Origin: Haliclystus octoradiatus
Lineage: Eukaryota; Cnidaria; Staurozoa; Stauromedusae; Haliclystidae
Assembly: GCA_916610825.1 (NCBI GenBank)
Contig: OU744446.1
Location: 21,027,223-21,091,222 of the forward strand
DNA length: 64,000 bases
Reading direction: 5' to 3'
Positions 15,066 to 25,430 of the stretch are shown here, in pieces (the first letter of the stretch is position 1; each line of letters starts with the position of its first letter). A program made the position numbers and the translations under genes. The notes beneath the pieces are model-generated. The model did not search any database. It saw only the letters and a list, made by a program, of their open reading frames with translations, and was not told the DNA's origin.

Positions 15066-15921
15066 ATATATGTTGTTTCTACTTATTCTCTTTATCCACT
15101 CTCGACATCCTTATTGGGACAGTTTGGGGTTCTTTTGATGTAAATTATTCTTGGTTAGTGTCAATTAATGTTGTAAATTTTCAATTTTCAGGAGAGGTCA
15201 ACTGCGTAGCCTCCAGACGTCGCTATGGTGTATTTAAAATAGATGTGGCTATGTGTGTCATTACTTGGATCTGTTCTAAACTAGTTTATGATAGATTACT
15301 CTATTGATTTTAAGATTATTGATTTCATAATATTTACTGGTTATATTTGATCATTATTAATTGGAGTGTGTCCTGTTCCAAATATATCACTTGGTATAAA
15401 CTATTAGTCAACTAATGCTAATTTGGTTCATATTTACTTGTATTTGGAGTGATAATTACATAACATTTGAAAAGAAGATCCATGTACCTTTCTGGTACAG
15501 TTGTTATGAATGTATGTGGTCATATTTTTCAAAGTTACAGTTCTTTGTTGCCTTTCCAGTAGATTGACATAATATTTTATTGTGTTGTTGTTTTATGTCC
15601 AAAATTTTTTAGAGGCCGTTTCAGAGGGGGGTGGTTCTCGTAAATTTTCCAAAAATCCCCCATTAATAGAGAGACCATTCCGTAATTCCCACTATTTTTT
15701 AAAAAGATTGCGAGAGATTTTTCCATCAGCTTAGCATTGACTACTTAGCTGTTTATGGATTTCATGGGAGCAGGAATTACACTTACTGTTCTTCTCTAAA
15801 ACACCACGACGGTAATGATACACCAAATTAGTTTTACCTATAAACTAATGTTATTTCCACAACAAACAGGAGCAGACTACACCGTCCAACATGCATGGTT
15901 TGATTTTCAGAACAAGCAGCA
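15066..15921. other. Non-satellite insert interrupting sat1
   Basis: Sat1 stops inside a submonomer after ACAATGTTCTT and a fragment of the matching submonomer resumes at about 15922 with TTGTTCTTGTGTTGAAATTT, so this segment looks inserted into the array. It is AT-rich except for a short stretch near 15610-15680. An 85-codon open frame from 15050 overlaps the satellite edge and has no recognisable domain. No transposase, clear terminal repeats or target duplication could be found. Confidence 0.5.
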
Positions 15922-15978
15922 CCACATTGTTCTTGTGTTGAAATTTAGGGCGATTTCGAATATCATAGTTTTGAAATT
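15922..15978 (+). repeat. sat1 fragment at the sat2 edge
   Basis: Matches the sat1 submonomer with TTCTTGTGTTGAATTTTAGG, then GAATATCATAGTTTTGAAAT, and passes directly into sat2 sequence near 15977. Confidence 0.8.
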
Positions 15979-16655
15979 GAAACAATGCCTGATTCCCATG
16001 GGAATTTGAATTTCACAAAAACAGTTCAAAATGAGTACATCAAAGCCTAATTCCCATGGGAATTCAAATTTGACAAAAACAGTCCAAAATGACAAATAAC
16101 TATGCCTAATTACCATGGGAATTCGAAATGACCAAAAACGATGCCTGATTCCCAGGGGAATTTGAATTTCACAAAAACAGTTCAAAATGACTAAATCAAA
16201 GCCTAATTCCCATGGGAATTCAGATTTGACAAAAACAGTCCAAAATGACAAATAACTATGCCTAATTACCATGGGAATTCGAAATGACCAAAACCAATGG
16301 CTAATTTCCATGGGAATTCAAATTTGACAAAAACAGTCCAAAATGACAAAAAACAATGCCTAACTCTCATGGGAATTCGAAATGACCAAAAACAATGCCT
16401 GATACCCATGGGAATTCAAATTTCACAAAAACATTTCAAAATGACTAAATCAAAGCCTAATTCCCATGGGAATTCCAAATGACCAAGGACAATGTCTAAT
16501 TCTCATGGGAATTCAAATTTGACAAAAACAGTCCGAAATGACCAAAAACAATGCTTAATTATCATGGGAATTCGAAATGACCAAAAAAAATGCCTGATTC
16601 CCATGGGAATTCGAATTTCACAAAAACAGTTCAAAATGACTAAATCAGATTCGTC
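15977..16655 (-). repeat. sat2 palindromic satellite, reverse orientation
   Basis: Tandem units of about 50-60 bp, each centred on AATTCCCATGGGAATT, which contains an NcoI site and often abuts an EcoRI site. In this block the spacer reads GACCAAAAACAATGCCT, the reverse complement of the spacer in the next block. Open frames across it are simple translations of the repeat. Confidence 0.92.
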
Positions 16656-16706
16656 ATAAAATACTATACAAGAACATTTTCTTTGTTACGTCATACCTAC
16701 TTCAAC
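16640..16706 (-). repeat. Inverted sat1 fragment at the sat2 inversion point
   Basis: CAGATTCGTCATAAAATACT and the following bases to TACGTCATACCTACTTC are the reverse complement of the common sat1 submonomer from GAAGTAGGTATGACGTCAC to the GACGAATCTG segment. It lies exactly where sat2 changes orientation. Confidence 0.85.
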
Positions 16707-16719
16707 TACTACTATCATT

Positions 16720-17645
16720 TTGGACTGTTTCTGTCAAATTTGAATTCCCGAGGGAATTAAACATTGTTTTTGGTCATTTTGAACTGTATTTATCAAATTA
16801 GAATTCCCATGGGAATTAGGCATTGTTTTTGGTCATTTCGGACTGTTTTTGTCAAATTTGAATTCCCATGGGAATTAGGCATTTCTCTTTGTAATTTTGA
16901 ACTGTATTTGTCAAATTTGAATTCAAATGGGAATTATAGGTTCTCTTTGGTTTAGTCATTTTGAAATGTTTTTGTGAAATTCGAATGTCCATGGGAATTA
17001 GGCATAGTTTTTGGTCATTTCGAATTCCCATAAGAATTGGGCATTGTCTTTTATCATTTTGGACTGGTTTTGTCAAATTTGAATTTCCCGAGGGAGTTAA
17101 GCATTGTTTTTGGTTATTTTGAACTGTATTTGTCAAATTCAAATTCTCATGGGAATTAGGCATTGTTTTTGGTCATTTCGAATTCCCATGGGAATTAGGC
17201 ATTGTTCTTTGTCATTTTGGACTGTTTTTGTCAAATTTGAATTCCCGAGGGAATTAAGCATTGTTTTTGGTCATTTTGAACTGTTTTTGTCAAATTCGAA
17301 TTCCCGAGAGAATTAAGCATTGTTTTTAATTATTTTGAACTGTATTTGTCAAATTCGAATTCCATGGGAATTAGGCATTGTTCTTTATCATTTTGGACTG
17401 TTTTTGTCAAATTTGAATTCCCGAGGGAATTAAACATTGTTTTTGGTCAGTTTGAACTGTATTTATCAAATTAGAATTCCCATGGGAATTAGGCATTGTT
17501 TTTGGTCACTTCGAACTGTTTTTGTCAAATTTGAATTCCCATGGAAATTAGGCATTGTTTTTTGTCATTTTGAACTGTTTTTGTCAAATTCGAATTCCCA
17601 TTTGAAATGGAAATTTCTCTTTGTAATTTTGAACTGTATTTGTTC
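16720..17645 (+). repeat. sat2 palindromic satellite, forward orientation
   Basis: Units read AATTCCCATGGGAATTAGGC followed by ATTGTTTTTGGTCATTT. A variant has CCCGAGGG in place of CCCATGGG and is followed by AAGCATTG. The block at about 16978-17160 carries the same order of variants (CATAAGAATTGGGCATTG, then CCCGAGGGAGTTAAGC) as three blocks in the array at the right end of the window. Confidence 0.92.
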
Positions 17646-18650
17646 TCGAAACTGTAGTAACACACTGTGTCTTAATATAGCAAGTCAACAAAATGCAAAG
17701 CGAAATAATTTTGGTCATGAAGAAAAATCTGAAAATAATAGCCTGCCTGCTCATAATCAAATTCATAATTTTATATTTAATAATTAATACCTGCTTATTA
17801 TTCCTGAATTGCTGATAAAAATAGCGGTGTCTTGTTATTATCGTTGATCAACATTTAATAAAGTTAACTTCAGGTATATCAAATTCAACAAAGTTAAATT
17901 GAATTGAGCGTATGATTTGTAATAAATATTAATAATTATAATATTTTCAACGTTCAAAAATGGCTCTCAATTTTAAAAACAGAAAAGCATAATTCAAAAA
18001 CATTTTTCAATAGTTAATACACTTTGGATGAGTGTAACAAACCTTGTGTTACAAAAATAAAAAGCGAAAAGGTTGCATGAAATAATCGATCATAGCAAAC
18101 AATATTTATTAAAATACAACTTACCATTTTCCAAATGAGATTCAAATGAAAACTATACGAGAGGCATATACTCCGAACAACATTTATATACATAATTGCA
18201 GGTTCTCTGAGTTAATACACCAATCAATAATAAGTTAACAATCATATTATATCGAAGAAAAATGTATACCTGATAAGAAAAAAATATAAATTGTCTTTTA
18301 TTCGAAATAATTCTGACAAAGAAAGATCATTTCATATCGCGATCAAATGCATGGTAAAGTAGATTCATTTTCTATATAGTAAATCCTTTTCATCAGACAT
18401 CATAACATGAGCATTTAAATATTACCATCGGCTATGGTATTTATATATCTTTGAAGCTGCACTTAACATTTCCACTCTATACTATAAATCATCGCGTCCG
18501 TTTCAATAAATTCTGAATAAATATGCATATCACGAATCTGGCAAAATGAGTGTTTTCGTTTTTCTATAAAAAAAAACTAATTTATTCATAATCGTCTTTT
18601 CTTTCATTCTACATCTGTAAGGTATTATCAATAGCGCGTAGAAATATTGA
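17646..18650. other. AT-rich sequence, no gene seen
   Basis: Low-complexity AT-rich DNA with many stops in every frame. No coding region, repeat family or RNA gene could be supported. Confidence 0.6.
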
Positions 18651-18655
18651 CAACA

Positions 18656-18726
18656 AGATGTAACCAGAGCATTCTATGTAAAAGGCTCTACATAGGCTTT
18701 ACATAGGAGGCTCTGGATGTAACATA
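18656..18726. repeat. Imperfect inverted repeat (hairpin)
   Basis: ATGTAACCAGAGC and CTATGTAAA are mirrored by TTTACATAG and GCTCTGGATGTAACAT, allowing an interrupted stem of about 30 bp around a small CTACATAGG core. This may be the remains of a miniature foldback element; there is no coding content. Confidence 0.7.
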
Positions 18727-19562
18727 ATATCAATATCGAATTAGCATAGAGATTTATTATAGAATTTTATTTCATTTAAAAAGAATGCTGATGCTCCCAT
18801 TCTTGAAAATTTGATCACAAGAAGCACTATGAGGCTCATTTTTCACATCTTATATAGGCACATATACTATCATATGATAATATTATCAGATGTTATATAT
18901 ATATTGCAATAAAGATTTGTGAATCCAAACCGAACGCGATCCGATCGTATCGTGTCGGATTCGGGTTGATATTTGAGGTCTTTGGATCGGATCGGAGTTG
19001 AAGTGCTTTTCTATTGATGATTTCATATTTCGAAATTTGACTGATTACTTGTAATTTATAATAATTAATGTGTTCTGGCTTCCTTTCAGCAAATAAAATA
19101 AAGTTTTTCTGTGTAGATATAGCTACGTTGAATGTATTGATTTGACAGGTGGCCTCTATACATTTCAATCGACTCAGTTGATGTGAAATGAATTGAATTT
19201 TTATGAAGGAAATGATCAAGATATCTTGAGTAATTGTAAATCGTTTCAATGCGTATTGTTTCTCATGTTCTAAACCAAAGTTCACTCTCCGTATTATACA
19301 GTGATAGTCAGCTTAGTCAATTGTTTAATTATTAGTGATCTGACCTGAAGTTTTATCACACAAGGTCCATTATGGACCAACACTAATTGCTAGTATCTAC
19401 TATATAATATTCAATATTTTATATTGTTTGAAAAAGCATTGCAACGATATACGGAAATTTAGCAAAAAAGCCCGGATAATGCAAATTTACAAGAAACTCA
19501 AAATCTTGCGTGGTCCAACATTGCTGGACGTCTGCTGCATGCAGAAGTATGTCGATATCTAG
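18727..19562. other. AT-rich sequence, no gene seen
   Basis: Contains a 130-codon minus-strand open frame at 18893-19285 with no recognisable domain and biased composition. I consider it non-coding. The rest shows nothing interpretable. Confidence 0.5.
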
Positions 19563-19680
19563 TAGAAGTAACACGATTCCATAAAAAAGTAACACGAATT
19601 CACAAACAAGTAACATGATTTCACAACAAGTAAGGCGTTCTCACAAACAAGTGCCGCAATCTCACAGGTAAGTACCAATT
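19563..19680. repeat. Short tandem repeat, about 22-bp unit
   Basis: About five degenerate copies of a unit like AAGTAACACGATTTCACAAA abut the Penelope-like fragment that follows. The copies diverge toward the right (AAGTGCCGCAATCTCACAGG). Confidence 0.7.
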
Positions 19681-19681
19681 A

Positions 19682-19951
19682 TTACACATCGGGTTTTGAA
19701 TGGTCTGGCACTTCATATGTGACTTTGGCCTTGTAGATTGAACTTTTTGTTAGACATTTATTGTTGAGCGGACATGAGGGTTTTGATCTGCAGTTGCATA
19801 ATCTCGTTCTGTTATTATTAACCTGTTCAGTGCTAGTTACTTTATTGTTGTAATTAGTAATAATAATTGTCTTCATGTTGGATGTGCAGCTATAGCTAAC
19901 TTTAAGTGTGATTTTGTTGAAGTTGTAAAGAGGTGAAAATCGCGTGAGCAC
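19682..19951 (-). pseudogene. Penelope-like retroelement fragment, Cys-rich linker
   Basis: An 89-codon open piece contains YSCTSNMKTII followed by a cysteine cluster, CNCRSKPSCPLNNKCLTK, then YKAKVTYEV. In my recollection this cluster lies between the reverse transcriptase and the GIY-YIG nuclease of Penelope-like or related GIY-YIG retroelements in invertebrates. The reverse transcriptase and nuclease parts are missing on both sides, so this is a relic. The assignment rests on motif memory, not on a search. Confidence 0.55.
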
Positions 19952-20570
19952 TTGAGTGAGAAAAATACAAAACTAAAAACTTTTGACTGTAGAGGCTTAT
20001 ATCTCCTTACCTGGATCTTGAATATTGATCAAACATGCGCTAAATCTTCAGCTGAACGTTGAAAATTTCATTCCGAAAGCAGTTGTCATTTGGTTTAGCG
20101 GTTTTTTATTTAGAGACAAATAAGTAAGAAGTTTAATGTTTTTTCCGGTGTAAACTCTGTTGTTGAAAATAAACAGGTTCCTGTTCGAGGAAAAAGAGTG
20201 AGACACAAAATCGTAACTTTGATTGCATTTTTGAGGGGGAAATGCTTGCATAAAGTAAAAATACAAGAAGAACATGTACTGATAGAAAATTTGTCTCTAT
20301 CTAAAGAAGCATTCTCCCAATATCCGGGATATACACTTTAACTGGCTCAGCGTTAGAGACAGGGTGAAACTCAACCAGGGTCCCTGGGTACAAAAAGCTC
20401 CTCCTCTGTTTACCACATTTTTCTTTTCTCCATTAAAACCATCAAACCACGATCCTCAACCAATAATGACATATATATCAAACAAAGCCATCGTAGCTCT
20501 TTGAAAGCAGCATGTGCTTGTTCGTGGAACGGTCTGCATTTTTCGATGAAAGGGATTGCTGACAGTGCCA
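19952..20570. other. No gene seen
   Basis: A 75-codon minus-strand frame at 20048-20275 has no recognised domain. Nothing else could be identified. Confidence 0.45.
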
Positions 20571-20574
20571 TTTA

Positions 20575-20960
20575 TTTCTATATACAAATAGAGATCCATG
20601 CGTCGTGCCTGTATGAATGTATGTGTTCTTTTCACGCATTTATTATTCCATGAAATGTAATAAGTTATAGCTCAAAATGTTGGTAAGAGTTCAAACAGCG
20701 AGTGGCGCAAATAATTTATCCAATAATTTTATTGCATGGAGAGATATTAACGATTATCTACAAAAAAGTATGAAATTTACAATGCCAGTATCGTTCTTTT
20801 TGTCAAGTAGGTGTTCCTTGCTGTGTTTCATGGTGCTCTGATGCAGAGCTATAAGGGACATATTGTTCAGGAATTTATTGTGCTGCATCTATAATGAAGT
20901 TTTTTCTAATTTGACTGGACTTTGCGAAGAGTTTACCCCAGCGGGGGTAAATTCTATCGC
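20575..20960. repeat. Dispersed repeat R1, copy 1
   Basis: AATAGAGATCCATGCGTCGT, GAGAGATATTAACGATTATC, the motif around CCAGTATCGTTCTTTTTGTC, and TGACTGGACTTTGCGAA recur in order at 54.64-55.04 kb and, in part, at 53.55-53.93 kb. No coding capacity is visible; it is probably a non-autonomous mobile element. Confidence 0.8.
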
Positions 20961-20990
20961 GCTTCGACCATAGTTTATAGAGAGAAATGG

Positions 20991-22719
20991 TTTGGAAGCT
21001 CTACAGGGGCTCACATTTGAGGTTTTTGTCCTCCGATTGTGCGAACTACGTCACGATCACCTAGCAAAACATATCAAATCGTCTGCATCTAACTGTAAGT
21101 TGAACTATTGAGATCGTTTAATTTTAAGTTTACTCTTGCCAGAAAAAAAGAATAATATACTATTGTGGATGTATCTTATTTCTGTAAGATAACATGCTGG
21201 TTAACATACAGAAAATGCTAGTAAAATGTTTAATTACAATTTTTATAATATTAATACTGTATAGACTACAGTAAAATAGTAGATATAGAATTAAGAGTCT
21301 ATTAAGCAAGATACTTTGTCCAATCTTCAGAATCTAGTTCGATTCTATAATTATATACAATTTTTCTGGATACGATATTATAGAATCATAGATAGAATAA
21401 TATAAATACAGATTGTTGCTATATAACCATGGCCGAGTGTTCATATTACGTTCCAGCCAGTAATATTATAGTTTATGTAGTGGAAGTATAAACTTAAACT
21501 AGTTAAACTGGGCACAGAAGTAGAGAAATAAATTCTAATTTTAAATAGTCATAATTAAGCGTCCAACTGTAAAGTTAAAGATAAATTCGTCATTGAAAAG
21601 CTAGATGATGGACTTCTGAGAATAAAAAACTACACATGCAAAGAAAATATCTATCCAAACAAAATCGAAACATGATTCTTCTAGATAATTTGATTTATTC
21701 AGAAAACCCCGCGTTACTTATCCTATCACATAATATACGTATGTACAGGTTAGCTGATCAACAGTAAATTATATTAGTGTCTGCATGTATTAATGTACAG
21801 AAAATAAAACGGAACACATTGTATATATCGAAACATAGACGAGAAAGAATGCCACGTATTATTGATTGAAATATCATAATAGATAACATTAATTAAAATT
21901 TCTAGTCAAGTTGCCAAATTTTTAAATACATTCAACCAATCAAGTCTTCAATTTAATTTGATTTAGTATGAATTCTTTGTGCGATAAAATCTCCAGGCGA
22001 GGATAAATTAATATATTGTTTCTATAAGTCTTACTGAAAAGGGTAAGTCCAAGCATATACGATTCAATTGCTTACATGATGATATTGTTACGTTGAAACT
22101 GTGAATACGATTAAATAATCTATTATCTATAGCAACCAATCACTAAAAGATACCTCAACTTGTAAGATATATTTTCAATATCCTTCAATGCCGTGGACCT
22201 CCGCGCGATATACTCTATACTCAGGAATGACACCAAGACATCAGTTGATTATGTATCGCATGTCCACTTTTGTACTGAAGGTTTAGATATCTTTTTCGGT
22301 TAATATCTTTTCTGTATAATCATGTTCAAATCAGACGGCATTTTCCTTCCACATGTGAGATCATAACTCCGTAATTTTGAATTGCAAGGTAACAGAAATA
22401 GGGGATAATCCAGACAAAAAGTTCAAATAATTCATAACAACTTTGAACTGCCAAATTGTATTTTGCATACATTTATCTTGTTCTTTTGCTTTCATAGCCG
22501 AATTAAACAGTGCAGCAGGTTTTGCGATTGCGACCAACTAAACTCTTATATTTTTCGGATCAATATCATTTCCACGTATTTGAGCCACAGCTTTATCAAT
22601 TATTTTTATGATAAGATGATCAGAAAATGAAGCCATATTCTATACAATGTATAATGATACTGAGCCAGATCAATGCTTGACTGTATTAATATGTGCCTTT
22701 TAAAACCTGCGACGGTCTT
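20991..22719. other. AT-rich intergenic sequence
   Basis: No open frame above about 60 codons, no repeat shared with the rest of the window and no RNA gene was recognised. Confidence 0.55.
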
Positions 22720-22764
22720 TCACAATCCTGCACAACCCTGGCATCCGATACCTTGACTTTCAAC
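22720..22764 (-). CDS. Candidate terminal exon of an unidentified gene
   Basis: On the minus strand a good acceptor (ACTATTTCAG) is followed by 14 codons reading VESQGIGCQGCAGL and a TGA stop. It joins in phase with the exon at 22999-23054. An alternative frame through the same two exons is also open and ends RPSQVLKGTY, so the reading frame is not settled. I do not recognise the protein. The exon at 35.4 kb could belong to the same gene, which would put the nested transposons in one large intron. Confidence 0.3.
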   Translation of the reverse strand, partial: VESQGIGCQGCAGL

Positions 22765-22906
22765 CTGAAATAGTAAAACTGTGATTCTTAAAAACATCAA
22801 CAGTGAATAGAAAAAATAATATTTTGCTTTAATGTAGCAGTATATGATAGAAATGTTCAAAACTAATTCTATTTTTCAGCAAGGCAATATAAATACTGTT
22901 GAAAGT

Positions 22907-22952
22907 AGGCTTTGGAAACAACATTATCGCAGTGTCATAAAATAGAAATGAA
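22907..22952 (+). repeat. Short direct repeat, copy 1
   Basis: GGCTTTGGAAACAACATTAT followed by CGCAGTGTCAT recurs almost exactly at 23234-23280, 328 bp away. Confidence 0.8.
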
Positions 22953-22998
22953 CATTCATCAAGTTTTGGTTCATTTTGAAGTTATAATATTTACTAAC

Positions 22999-23054
22999 CT
23001 GATTGGAAATGCTACGACAGTCATCATGAATAGCTTCGTGTTCTTCGATTGCAT
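22999..23054 (-). CDS. Candidate internal exon of an unidentified gene
   Basis: Bounded on the minus strand by an acceptor (AAGTACATTTAG) and a donor (CAG|GTTAGT). The 56 bases give two bases plus 18 codons, AIEEHEAIHDDCRSISNQ, in one frame. In the other phase they read MQSKNTKLFMMTVV, also open. The first frame has more ordinary protein composition. No homologue is recognised. Confidence 0.35.
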
Positions 23055-23233
23055 CTAAATGTACTTAAAATTAACTCCAAATGAAAAAAAATCGTTTTGA
23101 TGTACTCCTTCCACTATCTCTGCTTGCTAAACTGAAATGGAAAATTTCCGTGTGCAGGGTGTTTGATCGCATGGCCGTGTGTTCAAGTTGAAAAGCGAAC
23201 ATTGATGTCTGCCGTGTTTCCAAATCATATCTA

Positions 23234-23280
23234 TAGGCTTTTGGAAACAACATTATCGCAGTGTCATGAAATAAAAATAA
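23234..23280 (+). repeat. Short direct repeat, copy 2
   Basis: Second copy of the TTTGGAAACAACATTATCGC block, with one or two mismatches to the first. Confidence 0.8.
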
Positions 23281-23289
23281 ACATAATAG

Positions 23290-23405
23290 TAACTTGACTC
23301 TAATTAATATAATATTTTACATGTACACAAGAGAGGTTACCTCAAAGGAGGATGGTTTAATATCGATTATCTCATAAAGAGGCTGGTTAATATTTAATCC
23401 AAGAC
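23290..23405. repeat. Dispersed repeat R2, copy 1
   Basis: The stretch from ATTAATATAATATTTTACAT through TGTACACAAGA, AAAGGAGGATGGT, ATATCGATTATCTCATAAAG and GGCTGGTTAAT recurs at about 36065-36180 in the same orientation. Non-coding. Confidence 0.8.
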
Positions 23406-23659
23406 GGAGTACGGGGGAATTTACAAGAATATGATTGTTAAGGAAATTACTTGCTTAGTATTATTATAATAATCATTTATTACATAGAATTATTATTATT
23501 ATTCATTTTTTGTTCAACCAATAGATAATCATATTTGATTTAAATATGTAGCTAATTATTCTAGTCTATTTTTTTTTTCTACATTATACTATGATATTAA
23601 GTAACTAAATAGTTCAATAATATATACAAAATGGATTAGGGTTAAATGTTACTCTTCTG

Positions 23660-24170
23660 CCAGAGCGTGCTGTGACTACATTTGGATGCAATGGAATATT
23701 ATCACCATCATAAATATTCTTATCAGATACGTTAGTACCATCGAATGGTGTTGATGGTGAAGACTCAACCACTGGCTTCCAACGATTAATTGCAACAGTA
23801 TCTGCTGTGTCTCCTTTTTGATGACGTAGTACCTTTCATGACGTGATATAACTTCATATGGGATGGTGTAAGGTGCCTCCAAAGGACGACGTGGACGATC
23901 AACACGGATCCATACTCTCCGACATTTATGTAATTCAGGAGGTACATAAGAGGATATTGTTCTTTTATTAGCAGGTGGTTTAGATTTAACAGTTTTAAAA
24001 TGCTCTTGCAATGTTTGTAATAAATGATGAGAAGTTAATAAATCTTTATCTTCAATACATACACGAGGTATTAGTGGTTTTAAACATGTCAATAGCTCAT
24101 AAGGTGAAATACCATCATCATCTGGTAAAACTCGAAAAGCCAACAGTGCTGAAGGAGAGGTATCATTTCA
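23660..24170 (-). pseudogene. Gypsy pol, C-terminal tail after integrase
   Basis: The frame covers the end of a Ty3/Gypsy polyprotein: a VLPDDDGISPYELL segment (the substrate-site region that follows integrase), then VWIRVDRPRRPLEAPYT and YEVISRHERYYVIK, matching the integrase C-terminal domain of animal Gypsy elements. It is out of frame with the integrase core just upstream on the minus strand, so at least one frameshift lies near 24150. A further frameshift after VIKKETQQ is likely. No 3' LTR was identified beyond 23.66 kb. Confidence 0.8.
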
Positions 24171-24790
24171 TGAAGTATTTGCGGCTATTAAAATAGATTT
24201 TAGAGTGTGATGCATACGCTCTACCAAGCCGTTAGTTTGGGAGTGGTAGGCAGTTGTTCGCAGCTTAATAAATCCAATTAGTTTGCCGACCTCATGCATG
24301 AGTTCACTTTCAAAGTTTGAGCCACGATCCGTAATGACATAAAGGGGTGCGGAATACCTAGATACCCATTCTCTTACAAAAGCTTCAGCTGCAACAGGAG
24401 CAGTTTGGTCAACAATCAAAATGGCCTCAACCCAGCGCGTGCAACGATCAATCATGGTTAATACATATCTATATGTGGTGGTAATATTTGTCAATGAACA
24501 AGTTGACGCAGGTACTGAAAGATGTACAATCTGCAAACGATCAGCTGGTAAATTATATGGTAAAAGATGGACTAATGGGATGGCAAGTGATTTTAGTCTG
24601 TTGGCACTGTAAACAATGTTGTACCCAAATATTTATATCTTTGCGCATTTTAGACCAATAAAATCTTTCATTAATTAGTTTAAAAGTAGCTGAACGGCCA
24701 TAATGACCTGAATTATGAAAACTCTCAAAACGGTAGAACGATAAGAAAGGGGAACAAAGGACGCGGAAAAATTTCTGATGTCTCACACCA
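24168..24790 (-). pseudogene. Gypsy integrase (zinc-binding and core)
   Basis: The N-terminal HHCC zinc finger is visible: H and H in FHNSGHYGRS, followed by NERFYW and C-x2-C in HCLQCQQTK. The RNase H-fold core follows with YVLTMIDRCTRWVEAI, the second catalytic aspartate in ITDRGSNFES and the glutamate in NGLVERMHHTLK, with AYHSQTNG between. The position where the first catalytic aspartate (usually H-x-D-x-VGP) is expected reads HLSVPAS, so that residue appears lost. The zinc finger and core lie in different frames. The enzyme is therefore dead. Confidence 0.88.
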
Positions 24791-24809
24791 CACAGAGCCT
24801 TCAACAAAA

Positions 24810-25421
24810 TCAATAAATTCCAAATTAGAAGTATCAAATGGTATGCGCTTTTGCATTTGAATGATATCTTCAAGGTTGATAAAATTAAAAGATACGGTGG
24901 AAATCGTTGAACAATGATTTGGGAAATCGCGAGATAAAGTGTCGGCAACAACGTTACCATCACCGGGAATGTATATAATATCAGAAACAAATTCAGATAA
25001 AAATGAAAAATGCCGTTCTTGGCGAGGAGAATGATTATGAGCGGAGGGAGAATGCCAAGCAGCAGAAATTGGTTTATGATCAGTAAAAATTGTATCCTTA
25101 GTGTTTTCAATAATTGGGTGGAACCGTCTAACGGCTGAAAAAATAGCTAGTAACTCACGATAAAAAGTAGAATACGATAGTTCAGTTGTCGATAATTTGC
25201 GTGAATAAAAACTTAATGGCTGAGGGTTTTGTTTTTGTTCGTGTAAGACAGCACCAATAGCAAAAGCTGAGGCATCTGTAGTGATAGCATAGCCAGAAAT
25301 TGAAGGATCAGGATGTGCTAAATAACTGCATTGTTGATAGAAGATTTAAGTTTGTCGAAAGCGAGCTGATGATCAGATTGCCAAACAAAAGGTGCAGAAA
25401 CATGTGAATCCATAGAAGCAT
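24810..25421 (-). pseudogene. Gypsy RNase H and tether region
   Basis: Reading the minus strand with frame changes gives QLAFDKLKSSINNA, then TTDASAFAIGAVLHEQ, SFYSRKLSTTELSYSTFYRE, FTDHKPIS and IPGDGNVVADTLSRDFP. These are the RNase H catalytic DAS, the E of the helix and the late D-x-LSR motif of Gypsy elements. A frameshift lies near 25320 (GCAGTTATTTAGC), breaking the frame before the AHPDP motif. The upstream end is interrupted by the 958-bp miniature transposon. Confidence 0.8.
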
Positions 25422-25430
25422 GGCGAAAAC

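Noticed and set aside
15907-17787. Several 60-130-codon frames with recurring IPMGIRH or NSHGN peptides
   Set aside because: They are translations of sat2 units; both strands and frames are open because the unit lacks stops, not because of selection.
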